Source: Filosporella fistucella (Eukaryota; Ascomycota; Leotiomycetes; Helotiales). Taken from it: 64,000 bases of DNA. The notes under the pieces were generated by a model that was not told the origin of the DNA, ran no database searches, and saw nothing but the letters and a program-made list of their open reading frames with translations. Shown piece after piece: positions 33,147 through 46,227 of this stretch. A program made the translations under genes and the position numbers. The stretch is taken from NCBI GenBank assembly GCA_030077755.1, contig JAQJZZ010000018.1, positions 682,001-746,000 on the forward strand. The letters run 5' to 3'. Position 1 is the first letter of the stretch; every line of letters begins with the position of its first letter.

Positions 33147-34844
33147 CTATCTCCTTATATACAGATTCCCTACGTTGCCAGCAATCCAATCATAACTCGT
33201 GCTCCTGAAAGTATCCGCCAACAAATTTGCCCCCGTCGCCCAAAACTGCATTAACTGCTTCCCGGCTCCCCACTTCGGCCATTCCTTATATGTCGTTCCA
33301 TTATTAGGATCGAGGTTATACACGAAGCTCAGGTAATAGCTACGGATAGAAGCGGAAGCGTAGTTGGGAAGGATACCATAGAAGACTTGAAGGATGTCGC
33401 TGCCGTGGAAGGTGCCAAGAACCGGGGTCCCGTAGTCGTAGGAGGAGAGGTAGGACCATGCTGGGACTGTAGGGTGGAGAGCAGTGTGAGTGTTGAGGAA
33501 GATGCGGCGAGTGAGTGTGAAGGTAAGGTCACCTAAAATCGCCGCGAGGCGTTTATATTGAGGATAGAGTTGATTGAGGAGGAGGGTGTTGAAAGGGGAG
33601 CCGTAGATAGCGTTGTCAGGGTATGTGGCCACGAGAGCGTTGAGTTCAGCTGTAGTCGCGCTGTTGAAGAAGTATTGCTGGAGGTATGAGACCAGTTGGG
33701 CGGTAGTTGTGATATTGGATTGGAATAATGCGAAAATTGTTCCTTCGTCTTCTTGGTCCCCGATGATGAATGGGACAGGTGCATATTTGCCAGCTGCGAC
33801 TAAGACGTCAGGTGAATCAGTGAGGACCACTCCATCAGGGCGTGGTAGATATGAGAGAGCGACGGATGAGTAGCTAAGGAGACCAGGTACGGAATTGGTA
33901 GCGTTTAGAAATTGCTGGTATGGGAGGGCACGCAGGCAATCCAGCTTCACAGCTGCTGAAGCACATCCACCATTCTTTACCACAGTATCGAAAATAGCTT
34001 GCCCTTTCGGACAATCCATCGGATCAGCCGGCACGATACTACCAGAATTCATAATAGCTCCACGGAAGAGAGGCTTCCCCTTGTAATTGATGTTTCCATC
34101 ATACATAGCCATTTGATCGAGGATTGAAATAGCCCCCGCTGATTCTCCCCATATTGTGACTTTGGTAGGATCACCGCCAAAAGCGGCAATATTGTCAGCT
34201 ACCCATTGCAAGCCTAGTCTTTGATCGAGCAAGCCTAGGTTTGATGACCCTTCTGCGAGAAGTTCCTTGCCAGGCATGAAACCGAAGCCACCAACTCGAT
34301 AATTGACAGCAACAAAGACAACAGGCTTTCCATTATCAATGGAAGACTGCACGATAGAAGCACCGTTGTACATTTGGGTAGATCCCAATTCGAATCCACC
34401 GCCGAAAATCCAGAACAGAACCGGTAGCTTCGAGGAAGCAGTTGTACCAGCAGGCCGTTGCACGTTGATAGTGAGACAGTCTTCGCCTGCATTGAGAACT
34501 GTCTGGAAAAGTGGGGTATCGAGCAGCATTCCAAGAACTGAAGAGGGTAGCCCATCGACCGCATCGACCGAATTGCTGAAGTACATTTGTGGACATGCCT
34601 GAGGTGTTCCCGTTGCAACAACGGTACCAAGAGAGCTTGTCAAAGCTTGAGGTGGTTTGAGTCTCAGGGATCCGACAGGTGGCTGAGCGAAAGGGATTCC
34701 ATTGAAAGTTTCGATTGACGATCCTACTGAACCAACAATTGTCGCAGTAGGGTATGCAATCGAGACAGTTGGAGCTGCTGCACGCTTTGCTGGCGCTGCA
34801 AATACTGCTGGCAGCATTCCTAAAAGAACGAAAAGGGAGTTCAT
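33147..34844 (-). CDS. Secreted carboxylesterase / lipase (type-B, alpha/beta hydrolase)
   Basis: A single-exon ORF of 565 residues, the normal length for fungal lipase/cholinesterase-like carboxylesterases. A signal peptide ([16 protein letters not shown]) is followed by a Lys-Arg pair at 20-21. Family blocks: [18 protein letters not shown] (about 49-66), [11 protein letters not shown] (121-131), the oxyanion FGGGFELG (147-154), [10 protein letters not shown] (181-190), the nucleophile GESAG with Ser235, DEGT with the catalytic Glu near 367, and FHGSD with the catalytic His near the C-terminal quarter. All three catalytic residues are present. It hydrolyses carboxylic esters outside the cell; substrate is unknown. 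The ATG is followed at once by the signal peptide. It is convergent with the cutinase. Confidence 0.92.
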   Translation of the reverse strand: MNSLFVLLGMLPAVFAAPAKRAAAPTVSIAYPTATIVGSVGSSIETFNGIPFAQPPVGSLRLKPPQALTSSLGTVVATGTPQACPQMYFSNSVDAVDGLPSSVLGMLLDTPLFQTVLNAGEDCLTINVQRPAGTTASSKLPVLFWIFGGGFELGSTQMYNGASIVQSSIDNGKPVVFVAVNYRVGGFGFMPGKELLAEGSSNLGLLDQRLGLQWVADNIAAFGGDPTKVTIWGESAGAISILDQMAMYDGNINYKGKPLFRGAIMNSGSIVPADPMDCPKGQAIFDTVVKNGGCASAAVKLDCLRALPYQQFLNATNSVPGLLSYSSVALSYLPRPDGVVLTDSPDVLVAAGKYAPVPFIIGDQEDEGTIFALFQSNITTTAQLVSYLQQYFFNSATTAELNALVATYPDNAIYGSPFNTLLLNQLYPQYKRLAAILGDLTFTLTRRIFLNTHTALHPTVPAWSYLSSYDYGTPVLGTFHGSDILQVFYGILPNYASASIRSYYLSFVYNLDPNNGTTYKEWPKWGAGKQLMQFWATGANLLADTFRSTSYDWIAGNVGNLYIRR

Positions 34845-36335
34845 GATGATGCCAACGAAAGAGAGAGAGATTGAGAATAGAATAGAACGGTGCTACCGGC
34901 TCGCTCTGGGCGGGACATTCCTCCCTTGAGCATAGGCATCTTGAAACTCATATAGAAGCTTCAGAATATCAAATCTCAACATAGCGGAGACGAAGTGGAA
35001 ACTATTCCCATGTGCTTCCTCGGTTTGCGGTTTGATCTGCACAGCTGACCTTTATCTACCTTTGAATCAGGTACCGTCTCCGGCGCATAGTTGAGGGTTT
35101 ATCTGCAAATGGAGCTGCAACAAGCTCCAACTGAGATTTCGTCTCGGAAGAGGCTGTGTGCGCAAGATCCACATTTAATTAACGGGATTGGCGGCAATTC
35201 ACTTGATTTTCAACTCAATGCAGTGCTGCCTCTGGGCGAACCTTTGAAGGGTGGGACAGGTAACCCCTAATTGGGCAGCATCATGTCTGCTCCCGAAGAT
35301 TAGCAGATTGTGATAAAGTTTAGCGCCAGATATTTCGGACGATATTCCATTTACGAACATGGATATCCGACTTTTCCATTCACCGCAGAAAGACTTATTG
35401 CGGGGTAGCGGTCTATGCTCCCAATGTCGGTGGTAATTGCGAAGACATGACATGCTTTGATAGCAATACCGATTTGTAAAGAGAGAACAAAACCCTGCAT
35501 GTGAATCTGTGCTTTTTCGTGTTTCTTGTACTGTACTGTACTCTAGTCAAGTCAAAGTCCGAAAGTCGTGGCCACAAGAAGACTTACCTACCTACATTCC
35601 GAGAGAGATGTCCCGAACATGCGAAGTGAAATGAATGATATACATAAATGTGACTAAATCGAGACGCAGGTGTCGAAATTGGAGTCTCCACTTGGCGCTG
35701 TTGAAAAATTATAATTATTTGAAAGGGAATACTTTGGCGGAGCAATATTTTAATTAACCTGACCTGACTCGGGCGCAAGAGAAAAGAACCTTGAGGTCAC
35801 GATGCATTTCAAAAATGGCAGCTTTGGTGACAAGACGGGAACAATAACGAGTAACCTCGTAAGGTAAGGTAGGGTTCCCCGCCTACTGTAGGTACGAGGG
35901 TACGTACCTACAACAGGGACGAAAGCCACGAGGAGGTCATCATTGTGGGGGTGGGGCACCCAGAATCCCCGCCTCGGCTCAAAGCATCACTGGTCGTCCA
36001 AGGTACAAGTACAAACTAGGCTTGCTCTGGTTCTCGGCGATAAAGACTTATAATGGTTAGCTCCACGAAGCTCAAGAACCAACTCACCAAAAGCACGGTG
36101 AAGCGTGCTTGGACACTCGTACTCGTTCCCAGCCTACCGGCATGTACTTCAATCTATGTACCGTCCCTCATAAGACTCTATGGACCGCCAATCAAGAGAT
36201 CCGCACTCCCAATCTTCCCCTTCAACAGTGTCGATATATCAGCTCCATAAGAGGGTATCGTTGCACCGAACGCCTCTGCTTTCACAGCCCGCAAAATGCA
36301 GCTCTAATTAGTTTCAAATACACCATTTTGGTCGG
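34845..36335. other. Intergenic region, carboxylesterase promoter and tel1 3' flank
   Basis: About 1.5 kb without a supported gene. The first few hundred bases should contain the minus-strand carboxylesterase promoter. Around 35840-35930 there is a cluster of GTAGGTA/GGTACG-type short repeats of no clear function. Confidence 0.4.
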
Positions 36336-39300
36336 CTATGCATATGCCGCCCAGCCTGTCGTGGTCAGCAAGTGTGTATATGAAATTGACACAATGACCT
36401 TACCAGAATATAATACTGCCAGATTCCGTTCGTCCGTTGCCTGATTGATAAGATCATTTACCGTCGCAGTGACGCTCAGTTGTTTGGACAATTTCTTGTT
36501 GACCACCGTGAGAGCCCGGTCGGCTTCTGCGGGTTCATTCGCGGCTTCTTTGATTCTTTCTATGCCGGACTCCTCCTCCGTGGCATCGTTTTGAGGATTT
36601 TGTCGCACCTGCAGCTTCGCCAGGCGGGCTGGAGTCATCGACCAGCTGTACAGTGGATCATAGCGAAGCACATCCAGAATAGTCATAATCGTATAAACCT
36701 CCTTTCGCATCGCTTCCAATGTAAACTCACAGCATCTGCGGAATACTCCTTCAGTCTTGGTGATGCCCATTCCGTCCACAATATCTCGAGTCAGGCGGAA
36801 TGGTACCAACTCTGGGACAGGTAACACACGTCCCATCTCGAAGGCCACACCGAGATCAATGTGAACCACTTCCCCGCTTCTTGCATCTAGTAGAATATTG
36901 TGACCGTGTCTGTCACCGAGGCCAAGCACATGCCCAAGAATTGAAATAGCTGCGGTGCTTCTGGTGTAAGCAAGACGCTTAGCGAACCATTCGTCTGGAT
37001 TGGGAAACTTCTCGGTAAAAAAGTATCTCATAACAGGATGGAATTGGGCTGTGACATTACGAAATGTCTTCAGCCTGACTTCCGGTGTCTTCTTTTGTGC
37101 TTCGCCAATCTCTTTCCGACAATCATTTGGCTTCATATCTTTTGGGTAATACCGCTGATGTGCCGGCATGATGTAATCATGCAATGGAATTGTGTTTGCT
37201 ACAAACTCGATAACACCCGCAATATTTGTGAGAGGAAGAACTTTGTAGGTTCTGATGCTTAAATTTCGTTGCCGAGTAGACTTGTTGCTTCTGAGAAGCT
37301 CGCTGACTTGTTCAAACACTTGCTCCATGATTGCATCCTGACGCATATCATCGTTTCCCCCTTTCACCTGAATGATGTCAGAACGAACATACAAAGAGAT
37401 CGAAGTTCTAGGAAGGGATCATACCAGTTGTTTGTATCTTTTGCCATCAGAGGCCAATGCGGTGATGATTTTCGGTGCACTTACGCCAGAGGCGATTGCA
37501 AAGATAGATTCCAGTCGATACATCAAAGGCACCTTGGAATAATCACAGTCTGGCAAAAGAGCCAGCTGCATCGTGGGCGGAGGTATTCTGCTTTTTTGTA
37601 AGTTGGAATTTAACTTAGTTGCAGCCAGTGACTCCTTGAGTGCAAACTTTCTCCCGGATTTGTATTTCTCGTGGGTCTCACCCGCTAGAGCACAATAGAG
37701 CGAATTGATCCTGGATATTGAATGGTACTCCCCTTTGATTTGTCCAAGCTGATTTGCCAACTTCTTGGTAGCGCGTCTTCTAGAAACAGCAGAGTCATCC
37801 TTTTCGTTGATTTTACTAACGGCACCGGTATATATCTGATACATGCCATGGTATGGATGATCAGAGCAAATGCGCAGTATCAGGCTATAGAGCAGTGTTT
37901 GAAACGTCGCGTTAGTATCTTGAAGCCGGGACGTAAGCTGGTTCACTAATGGTGCGAATTTTAGGCTCGGGACTTCCTGTAAATGCTTTTCCACAGCGCT
38001 ATTTGCAATCTCGACATCGGAATGTTCGAGCCAAAGTGCGGTGAACCGTAGAGCATTGCTGTCGTAGTCATTGCATGCAGCAAGAGCAAGCAGATAATTT
38101 TCGAGAGACTGTCGGAGGAAGTGTTCCCGACTTGACTTATGTCGATTGAGCTCGGCTTCATCAAGGTCCAGCCAGTTTCTGGACTTTGCCTGATGCTGCC
38201 GGAATTTATTCCTTTCAGCAGATGACGCAGATTTACTGATAAGCTCATCGTAATCCTTGACTTCGTCTGATTTGGTTTTCGTCAGTCTTTCGAGACGTTG
38301 AAGATCTTCGATGCTATCTGGATCTTGTAGCTGCTGGTCGCAAAACACCGCGAATTGGTGAAAGACGTGACCCGCATCACTTCCCGTTCTGGTCCCTTTG
38401 AGCTCTTTTAAAGCTGGCTCGAGGTATTTCTTGATCACTCTATCCGCCTTCTCGAGCCTTGCTTCAGAAACTCGCTGCCCTATCATTGACAACAAAGTCG
38501 AACGGCCAATGTGAATAGTCTGGGTTTTGAGTGATTGCGAGTCATCCAGAGAAAGTAACATGCCGATCGATGATGCCATCTCTCCTTGATCCCATAATGC
38601 ATTCGCTGTTTCGAAATGGATTACAACTTCTGGGTTAACGCCCACCTCATGGCAAGGCTTGATAAGGTCTATCATCGAGGTTGCTAATGATAGTGATTCT
38701 TGGAAAGCATTATGAGACCGATTGATCTTCGATGCTATCAATGCGCTCTCTACCTCCACAATTCGCGAATCGAGTGCGGGAATATTCATCATATCTTGAA
38801 GTCGAGGATGTTGGCCAACTGTGCCAAGTGTTGTAGCTCTACAAGAGAGAATTTGATTAATGTCGTCAAATCTGTATACTGTGTTAGATAAACATAGATA
38901 ACGTGGCAAGCAAGTTTACCTTCCAACCTTCATCCAAGTCGATCGGCTTTGAAATCTGTGCAAGACGCCTTCAAATTGTGCCGAGCTGCGGGAGGTAATT
39001 ACTTCATCCAACTCAACTAGGGATGCAAGAGTCTGTAATGAGTCGTGGAGTGCTGTAGCGCTTAGATCATCTTGAACGAGATTGTGCATGGTGCATTCTA
39101 AGCCCTCATTTATTGCTTTCAAAATGGTAATGGCATCAACTGAATTGTTCACCGCCTGGAACGCTTTATAAACTGTCACCGAATTGTTCTTGTACGTGCT
39201 TGGTACAGGTAGATCCCACTGTTCCAACTTTCGTGCTGTCCGAAACATGGATTCGAGTGAGGCCGGAGTCATGCCCAGAGTCTGTTGGCCTTGCAAGAGC

Positions 39301-42300
39301 GAGTGAGAGAGGCCACTCAGGTTCAGAACATCGAGAGCTTTCACCAATGATTGCACATCCTTTGATGACTCTGAATTATGGGTTCTGATATGGTTGTCGT
39401 ACTGAGCACCCCGAAAAGCGAGACTTTTGAGGCCATCTTTTTCATATTCAAATCTGGAGAGAATAGTGGTCAGATTGGCATTTTGTTGTACACCATAGTA
39501 GAGATCTGGGTCGTCGATATTTTCGAAAATGGTGAGCAATATCTCGTTGGGTATTTCGGTGTTCGAAGGTATGTCTCTAATCGAAGAAGATCGACGAGAT
39601 GTTTGAGCTGGCTGGGAGCAATATTCCTCAGCAAAGAGAAGTGCAGTCTTAAACATTCCGCATTTCGACGCAGAGGTGGCGGCCGTGAGATAATCAATAT
39701 CCAGCCAGTGTGATCTATCTGCAGCCGACTTCTCCTTTTCGAGTGGCTGGGTGCGAAGGTAAAGGATGCAATTGACCAACATTTTGAGTTTGTCTTTGCT
39801 AGTAGAATTGCTGCGTCCAAACCAGCTTCTGATAGCACTTGAAAGCTGGGTCTTGCTCACTCCATGACTCGAAGACGGTTGCGACAGGACCAGATGGACA
39901 ATGAAAGGGAAAGCCTGATCTGCGAACCCTTTGACTTCTCGAAGTATTGGTACTAATGATGTTAAGAGTGCATTGTCTACTACCGACAACGAAAGTGCAG
40001 CCGAGAGATCCACCAGCCAATTGTCATCGTCAATTGAATCAGCAGCGAGTAATTCGGCCACAGGAAGGGTATCGGCAGGATAGATAAGATCAGAAGGAGG
40101 TGTCTGATATGGTTCCCAGCTTGATGCAATATTCAAGGCAGTTGGGACCGTGTTCTGAAAGGTGAGATCGAGAATCTCATCACACATGGTCTTCACAACC
40201 CTCAGGGCTGTCTCAGCGAGGCCAGATGTATGCGGATCGTGGTTCAAGGTAAGCTCTCGAAGCAGGTTGAGAAGGCACCACGAAGACATCTGATTTTCAT
40301 CGCAACGTGCTGAGAGTTGCTTAATCTGAGTTAAGCTAGACTCCTGTAACAATTCCTCATGAACGTGACCAGATGCAGCGAAAGCTCTGCCAAGAACTCG
40401 AGCGGCCCATGTCATGTATTCCGAGCTGGGGGACCTTTTGCAAGATTTCCAAACCACTGCAGCGTACTGGACTGAGAGGTCATCCTTCCCAAGAATATCT
40501 GTCCGAAACGAAGTTGGAATACGGAAGTCAGAGCAAAGCATGGACAAAGCCAGGTCCCGAGAGGGGCGTGTCAATAGATTACCCCCCGATTGCTCGTCTG
40601 TCAGCAATCGCACAAGAAGATCGCTTTCAGGTGTCCCCACATCAGCATTTCCAGTAGCTGCTATGAGCCTTGTAGACTCAAGGAGCTTCTCAAAACTTGG
40701 AAGTAACTGATTCGGAACCTCGGATAATTTATAGCTTTCGAGATATTTGGAAAATGAAGTGCGGAAAGCTATGACCTTAGAAACGGTATTCTTCTGCTGG
40801 CTTCCTTGAGTGATATTGCTCTCAGCTGACTCACAAAACTCTCGGAGTGACCCAAGTGTGGCGAGGGCAGTTCCAACAACAAAAGATGGCTCCTGAACAA
40901 GGTATTTTGAGCCTGCTTCGAGGAGGTATCGTAGTATTCCAATAGTATCGTCCGCGCATTCCGAGTCGATGACAAATGGCCGAATGGAGTGAAGAAGCAT
41001 TTCAAGGGGATAGCCCTCCACAGCAGCTGGACCTGCGAGGGCTATAAGGATTCGGATCTTTCGAAGGACCGTACATGCGTGAAGAGAACCCAAAGCAGGA
41101 TGAATTGTATCGAACAGCTTTCTGGCCACGAAAGTGACCATCGCTGGAGTGAACAATTTATTGGCTTCATATCGTGGCACTCGGGAACAGACGTGAAGAA
41201 CTTCATCGCAGAGATATTTTACTCTGAATGCTGGCTGCTGGAAGGCTGGCAGCGCTATATCAGAGGAGCTGAGCTCCTTCATCTGTTTCAGAGTTGTGGC
41301 GGCATGTGCGAAGTTTGGTTTCTTTAGGAAATACTTTTCGACCTTGACCTCGGGATCCATCAGAGTAAAAAGAGTTGCAATGATATCGGCGAAATGCTCA
41401 TTCATACTCTCGTTGAAAATTTCTGTGCCGATGCGTTTTTTCAATCTGGTTTCTCCTGTGGTGTATTTCTCACCACTGTTTGGGGGAGGAATGCTAATAT
41501 CGTGTGCTGTAGTGTAGGCTATAATTTTACCGAAAGATCTTTGCAACAGCTCTCCACTCTCAATTCCAAGTATGGATGCCAAGTCATCAATGGATGCCTC
41601 TTGACCTCGCATGATCATAATAGCAGCTGCCTCAGCCTGTGTATGGTTAACGAGATCTCGTAAACTTGGAAAACCAAATATTTGATATGGTATGGTTTTA
41701 ATATCACCCGTCAAAAGCCACGTGTAGAGAACTTGAGGCGCAAACAATGCCAGCAGTTCCTGAGGACTGTCGACCTTTAGTGCAGAAGCCACATTCTGCA
41801 GACACATCCTGGAATGATCAATGCAGTTAGGGATCAACCCAGCGACCTCGAAGATGTGATAGATACATCGGCGAAGCAAGGTTGGCCAGTTAGATGCAAG
41901 CTTTGATAAAAGGAAAACTCGAAATGAGATCCCTTCCAGCCAATCTGGATCATTAGGTAAATGATCGAGAACGTCGACAAACACGTCCTCATGGTTTTTC
42001 AACACGAAGAATTTGAATATTTTAGGAAGTAATGCTCCAATGTGAAACTTGACAGATGCGTTGCCGTCTTTGAGAATTTTGAATAGAATAGATCGGGGGG
42101 ATGAGAGGTTGACGGAGTTACCATACTCGTTATTGTTCTTCATGAGGAGTAGCAGCAAATCTGCTAATCTCTTCTGGACGTTTGGAGACGCGATGCCTTT
42201 CTGCAGAATCCTGGTAATAATAAAATGATATAATTCTCCTGCTGATGTAGCAATATCAGAATCCTCTTGCGAGGACCAGAGGAGCGCAGTGCCAGTCAAG

Positions 42301-45300
42301 ACGTCTAAGCACGTTCCCCAAGCTACCTCGTTCCGGTCGAACTCGCTTTCCGCTGAAGTGAACACTTCTCCGATCCTCTCGACGAGGTGTGCAGCATCGG
42401 CCTCATCGATAGAAAGATCTGCCTCAAGTATTCCACAAACAAATGTTCTGCTTAAAATCAAATCCTCGTTTGTTAAGGATATTATGTAATCGATGAACAC
42501 TGAGGGAATAAACCCAATAAGGTCGGGTGTAGAGGCCAAGGTAGAGACTAGAATCAACTTCGCACTGACTGTGGCGTAGAATGAGAGTGATGACATACTG
42601 AGGGAAAGATCGTGCCTAGGAATGATGGTTCTTTGGTCCTTTCCCGTCTGGCTTTGGCTGCTTGGAAAGTCCTCGTCAATATCCATGGAATTTTCGGCAT
42701 CGGACAATTGCTCAGAGACAATTGCAGCACGAAGCTTTTTGAGATGGTCTGCTATGAGTACCATGAAATCTGTAAGCTGTGAAGTCTTTTCGAAAAAATG
42801 ACCAAGTTCTGCTGACCGACACGGCGGGAGATACGGTTCGATTGATTGGAGCAATGTCTCTCGCAGGCCAGCTGATTCTTGAGGAGTCCTGTAATCAACG
42901 TCAACGAGAAAAGCGACTAACTCGTTGCACATAGTTTTCAAGTCTAATTTGAAAGTGTCTAGTCCGTGGAGAACGGCGTTTGCATAATGGCTCGACACAA
43001 GTGACATGGTTATGCATGCATAGACGAAGCTTCGAACTATATCTTCATAGACTGAGGATGAGCGATCGGCCAAATAGTCCCTCCAGCCTTGAAGACTCAC
43101 GCTGCACTTAGGGAGAAGCAGCTCCAGGATAAGTTTTCGTATGGAAAGGAAGTGGGAGGTATTTGAGGTATACGAAAGATCATCTGTTTGCTCTACCTTT
43201 GGACAGGTAGGGCACGTCCAGTTGTCGACAATTTTTGCATCGTCCAGAAGTAGCAGATAACGCACACAACTTTGCGTATCTAGGTGGTGTTGCCATGCTT
43301 GTGCGATTGATCCACAGGGCAATACTTTGAGCTGATGGAAGTGCAAACGACGCAGGCCAAGACAAGTCCGGATCAAGACTAAAATATCACGAGGCTGAAC
43401 ATGGATCGCGTTGTATGCTGCGAAGGATCTATCCACTTCGAGGACATTAGTGAAGCACCATACCAAAGAGTAGCTGTCACACACCTGGATTCCAACGTGA
43501 GAACAGCCATCGAATGACATTTTGAGAGGCAGCAAAGCTTGAGCCTGGCGCTTCTGTCACCTTTGCCTGAAGCATGTGGGCCATAAGCGAAATGCTGGAA
43601 TCGCAGATCAAAGCAGGCCCACTCGTGTCAGCAGCCTTTATAATGGTATCTATATCCTCCCCAATATCGTGATAGCCGACCAACATTCTAGCACTAATAG
43701 CATGTAGCTGAGCAGATGCTGCCCTGCATGTTGTGGAAAAGGTCAGAGATCGGATTCCCACTTGCCATAGTTGAGTCCACTCGGAACGGGCTAATCCTGG
43801 TGCAGATTTCTGGTGCGTGCAACTAGAAGCATAGTAAGTAATCGGTAATGTAACTGTTAAGCATTCTTACCTTGCAATGGCCAATAATGCCCATGATCCG
43901 ATGCTACCTCTCTTGTCACCTGCGCACTGGTGTAATTGAGCGAGTAGTTCTGTCAGCACAGGGGCTGATAATTCACATTCTTGCAGCACAAATGGTAAAA
44001 CTTGCAGGCCTGCAAGCCGGGACTTTTCGTCTTTGGACCGAAGAGGATCCAATAAGCGGTCAGATGCTCGAGCGAGGCGTTGGCGTTTTCGAGGATGCTT
44101 CTCCATGTCATGGTCTTCACTATCAGGAGCCAGTGACTTGTGGCTGTTCCCAAGGCTTACCAACTTTTCTAGGAGGCCCACAATTTGAAGATGTGCCCAA
44201 TTTCGCTCTCCTTTAGAATTGTGAGACCTTAAGAGGAACGAATGAAGACGAAATGGACGGCTCTCGGATGCAGTGCCGAAGTCAGCCATTTGCAAATCAT
44301 CAAGCTTGAGTTGATCACTCTCATTCCGTTTCCCATAATCTCCTCTGAATGAGTCTAACAGTTCTACCAGTTTATCTAGCAGATCGTTGTCATCATTGCG
44401 TCGGATAGCACTTTCCAGGTGGGGATAGACAGAAAATAGTAGAGTAAACATCTCATCTCGCACAGAATTCAGCATCTCATCCTTGGCAAGGGTTTTTCCC
44501 TGCCAAAATCGACTGATTATAGGCACTGCGCAGCAAGCTATAGACTGCGTGAAAACCACATGATCGACGCGGATGAAGCGTAAGATCTCGTTGAGGATTG
44601 AGAAGGCTAGTTGATGTACTTGCCCAACGCTGGTGCCCTGAAATTGCAGAAAACGGACCATGGAGCCCGTAATCTCAGAAAACATTCCATCCAGAGGTGC
44701 ATTGGGCGCAGAAACAAGGGACAAAAGAGTTTGGAAAATATCAGGTACATTCTGGCTCGTCAAGCCACCAGCTTGACGGTGCCCGATACTTATAGCTGCC
44801 TTGGCCAACGAGTCTGACAAATTCGTCCCCAGGCCAGAGAAGCTATGGGACAGCTCCTCATTGTCGCCCAAGTACTGATTGATAGCTTCCAGACAGAAGT
44901 TCACGATTTCGACCCATTTACTCGCCTTCAGGTGCTCGGCGTTAGCGGGGTAATCGAACACTGAGGCCAGGGCTTTGAAATAATGTTGGATGATGGGTTC
45001 GCAGTATCCTGCTTCAGGGCGTGGCAATGTTTGAATTATATGGTCCACCACTGCCTCTACTGTCTTTGGTTTGAGCTTCGAGGCTCCTGCTTTGATTACC
45101 ACCCGTATGACTTCGCCGCATTCTACAAGACGGTTCGTTGTTGCGGTTTTAGTAGTTTTTTTCGCACCAAGGAAGGCCGACTTTTCCACAAGAAGGATTT
45201 TGAATAAAACCTCGTATATTCGATGGTAGGATTTATCAGAAAGATGGTCCCTATGCCGGTGTTAATTGAGGTCCGTCCATGTGTAGTTAGACTTACACAT

Positions 45301-45538
45301 TCGCCTTGTATGTTCGATCGAAGAATGTTTTGAAATCTTGGAAAAGTTAGCTTAAACTCCCTGAAATATTAACACGCTCAATGTCAATCTTCCCTTTCAG
45401 TGCATCGCTACGTTGTCTCTGTGTTCCCGTTTCGAGAGCACCTATTTGTGTAAGCCAAGTCCGGGTTCTGCGTGAAAGAGGGAGACAACCTAGGACAAGA
45501 TCAAGACGCTGAGAGCCTTGCTTCGATCCGCTCATCAT
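36336..45538 (-). CDS. tel1: Tel1/ATM phosphatidylinositol-3-kinase-related protein kinase
   Basis: Eight exons: 45538-45376, 45336-45297, 45250-43871, 43822-43481, 43428-38920, 38871-37425, 37367-36404, 36355-36336. Introns are 39-67 nt, all phases agree, and the product is 2954 residues. The N-terminus has the TAN-type region ([14 protein letters not shown] ... [11 protein letters not shown]). A very long HEAT/FAT solenoid follows, with [21 protein letters not shown] in the FAT part. The kinase domain has [29 protein letters not shown] (catalytic loop) and [11 protein letters not shown] (activation-loop start). The last exon completes the FATC ending LYSGWAAYA. Tel1 is activated by the Mre11-Rad50-Xrs2/Nbs1 complex at DNA ends and maintains telomeres. 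Exon 1 ([12 protein letters not shown]) and the 39-nt first intron are the least certain part; everything from 45336 on is firm. Divergent from NUP192. Confidence 0.93.
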
Positions 45539-46227
45539 ACTCATATTTCTGGTCTGCTTAGTAGTACAAAGGCCAGATGACACCCTGAGAGGCCGCAGCA
45601 AATGTTTTTTGCAGCACTCAACCAAGAGGACGAGAAGGCTGCCATCCGGTTCGAGCTAGTTGAGCTTGCATATGCTCCTCTGACCGATCGAGATGATATT
45701 TAGTATGGTATGTAATCAGCAGAAATCTGCCATTAAGATGCAATGCGCTGTGGCAGAAGCTTTAACAGCAAAGTGATGTTGTGTAGAATGGGACGAGTTA
45801 GGTAGCCTTTAGTACCTCCAAGAATGGACATGCACTTGGCCGAGGTTGCCAGATTTGTAGAATTGAAACTTATCTTCTTTATTCCATTGAATGACAGCAG
45901 AAAAGTGTCGAAATATTCATATGTTTGCTGAAGTACAAGTCCACATTCAGAATGCCAGATTAAATTTCCCAAGGCAGCCGCGTCCAATCCAGCCCACCCG
46001 CAGCGACAGACGCGAACGCGACATGCATTGACGAGGCTACCAGCAAAAATCGCAGGCCGAAAATCGACAACTCCACCACCACTCCAACACTGCCATTCGA
46101 GCAACCCACGAGACTTGGAAAGAGACCGCAGAGCATACATGTGCTGTCTCTGAGCCATCAGCTATTCCCTGCTGATTACCCTGCGGAGGACCGGCGACCA
46201 GGGATATCTGGCGCAGCAAAAACAATC
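45539..46227. promoter_or_regulatory. Divergent promoter region, tel1 and NUP192
   Basis: About 690 bp between the two start codons. A 141-codon minus ORF at 45733-46158 overlaps it but has no recognisable domain and low-complexity Cys/Trp-rich composition; I treat it as chance. Both promoters must lie here. Confidence 0.45.

Noticed and set aside
39378..39713. Plus ORFs of about 110 codons inside tel1 (also at 40989 and 43872)
   Set aside because: They are antisense shadows of the conserved kinase gene and have no features of their own.
45733..46158. 141-codon minus ORF between tel1 and NUP192
   Set aside because: No domain, odd Cys/Trp content, and it occupies the divergent promoter interval of two conserved genes.
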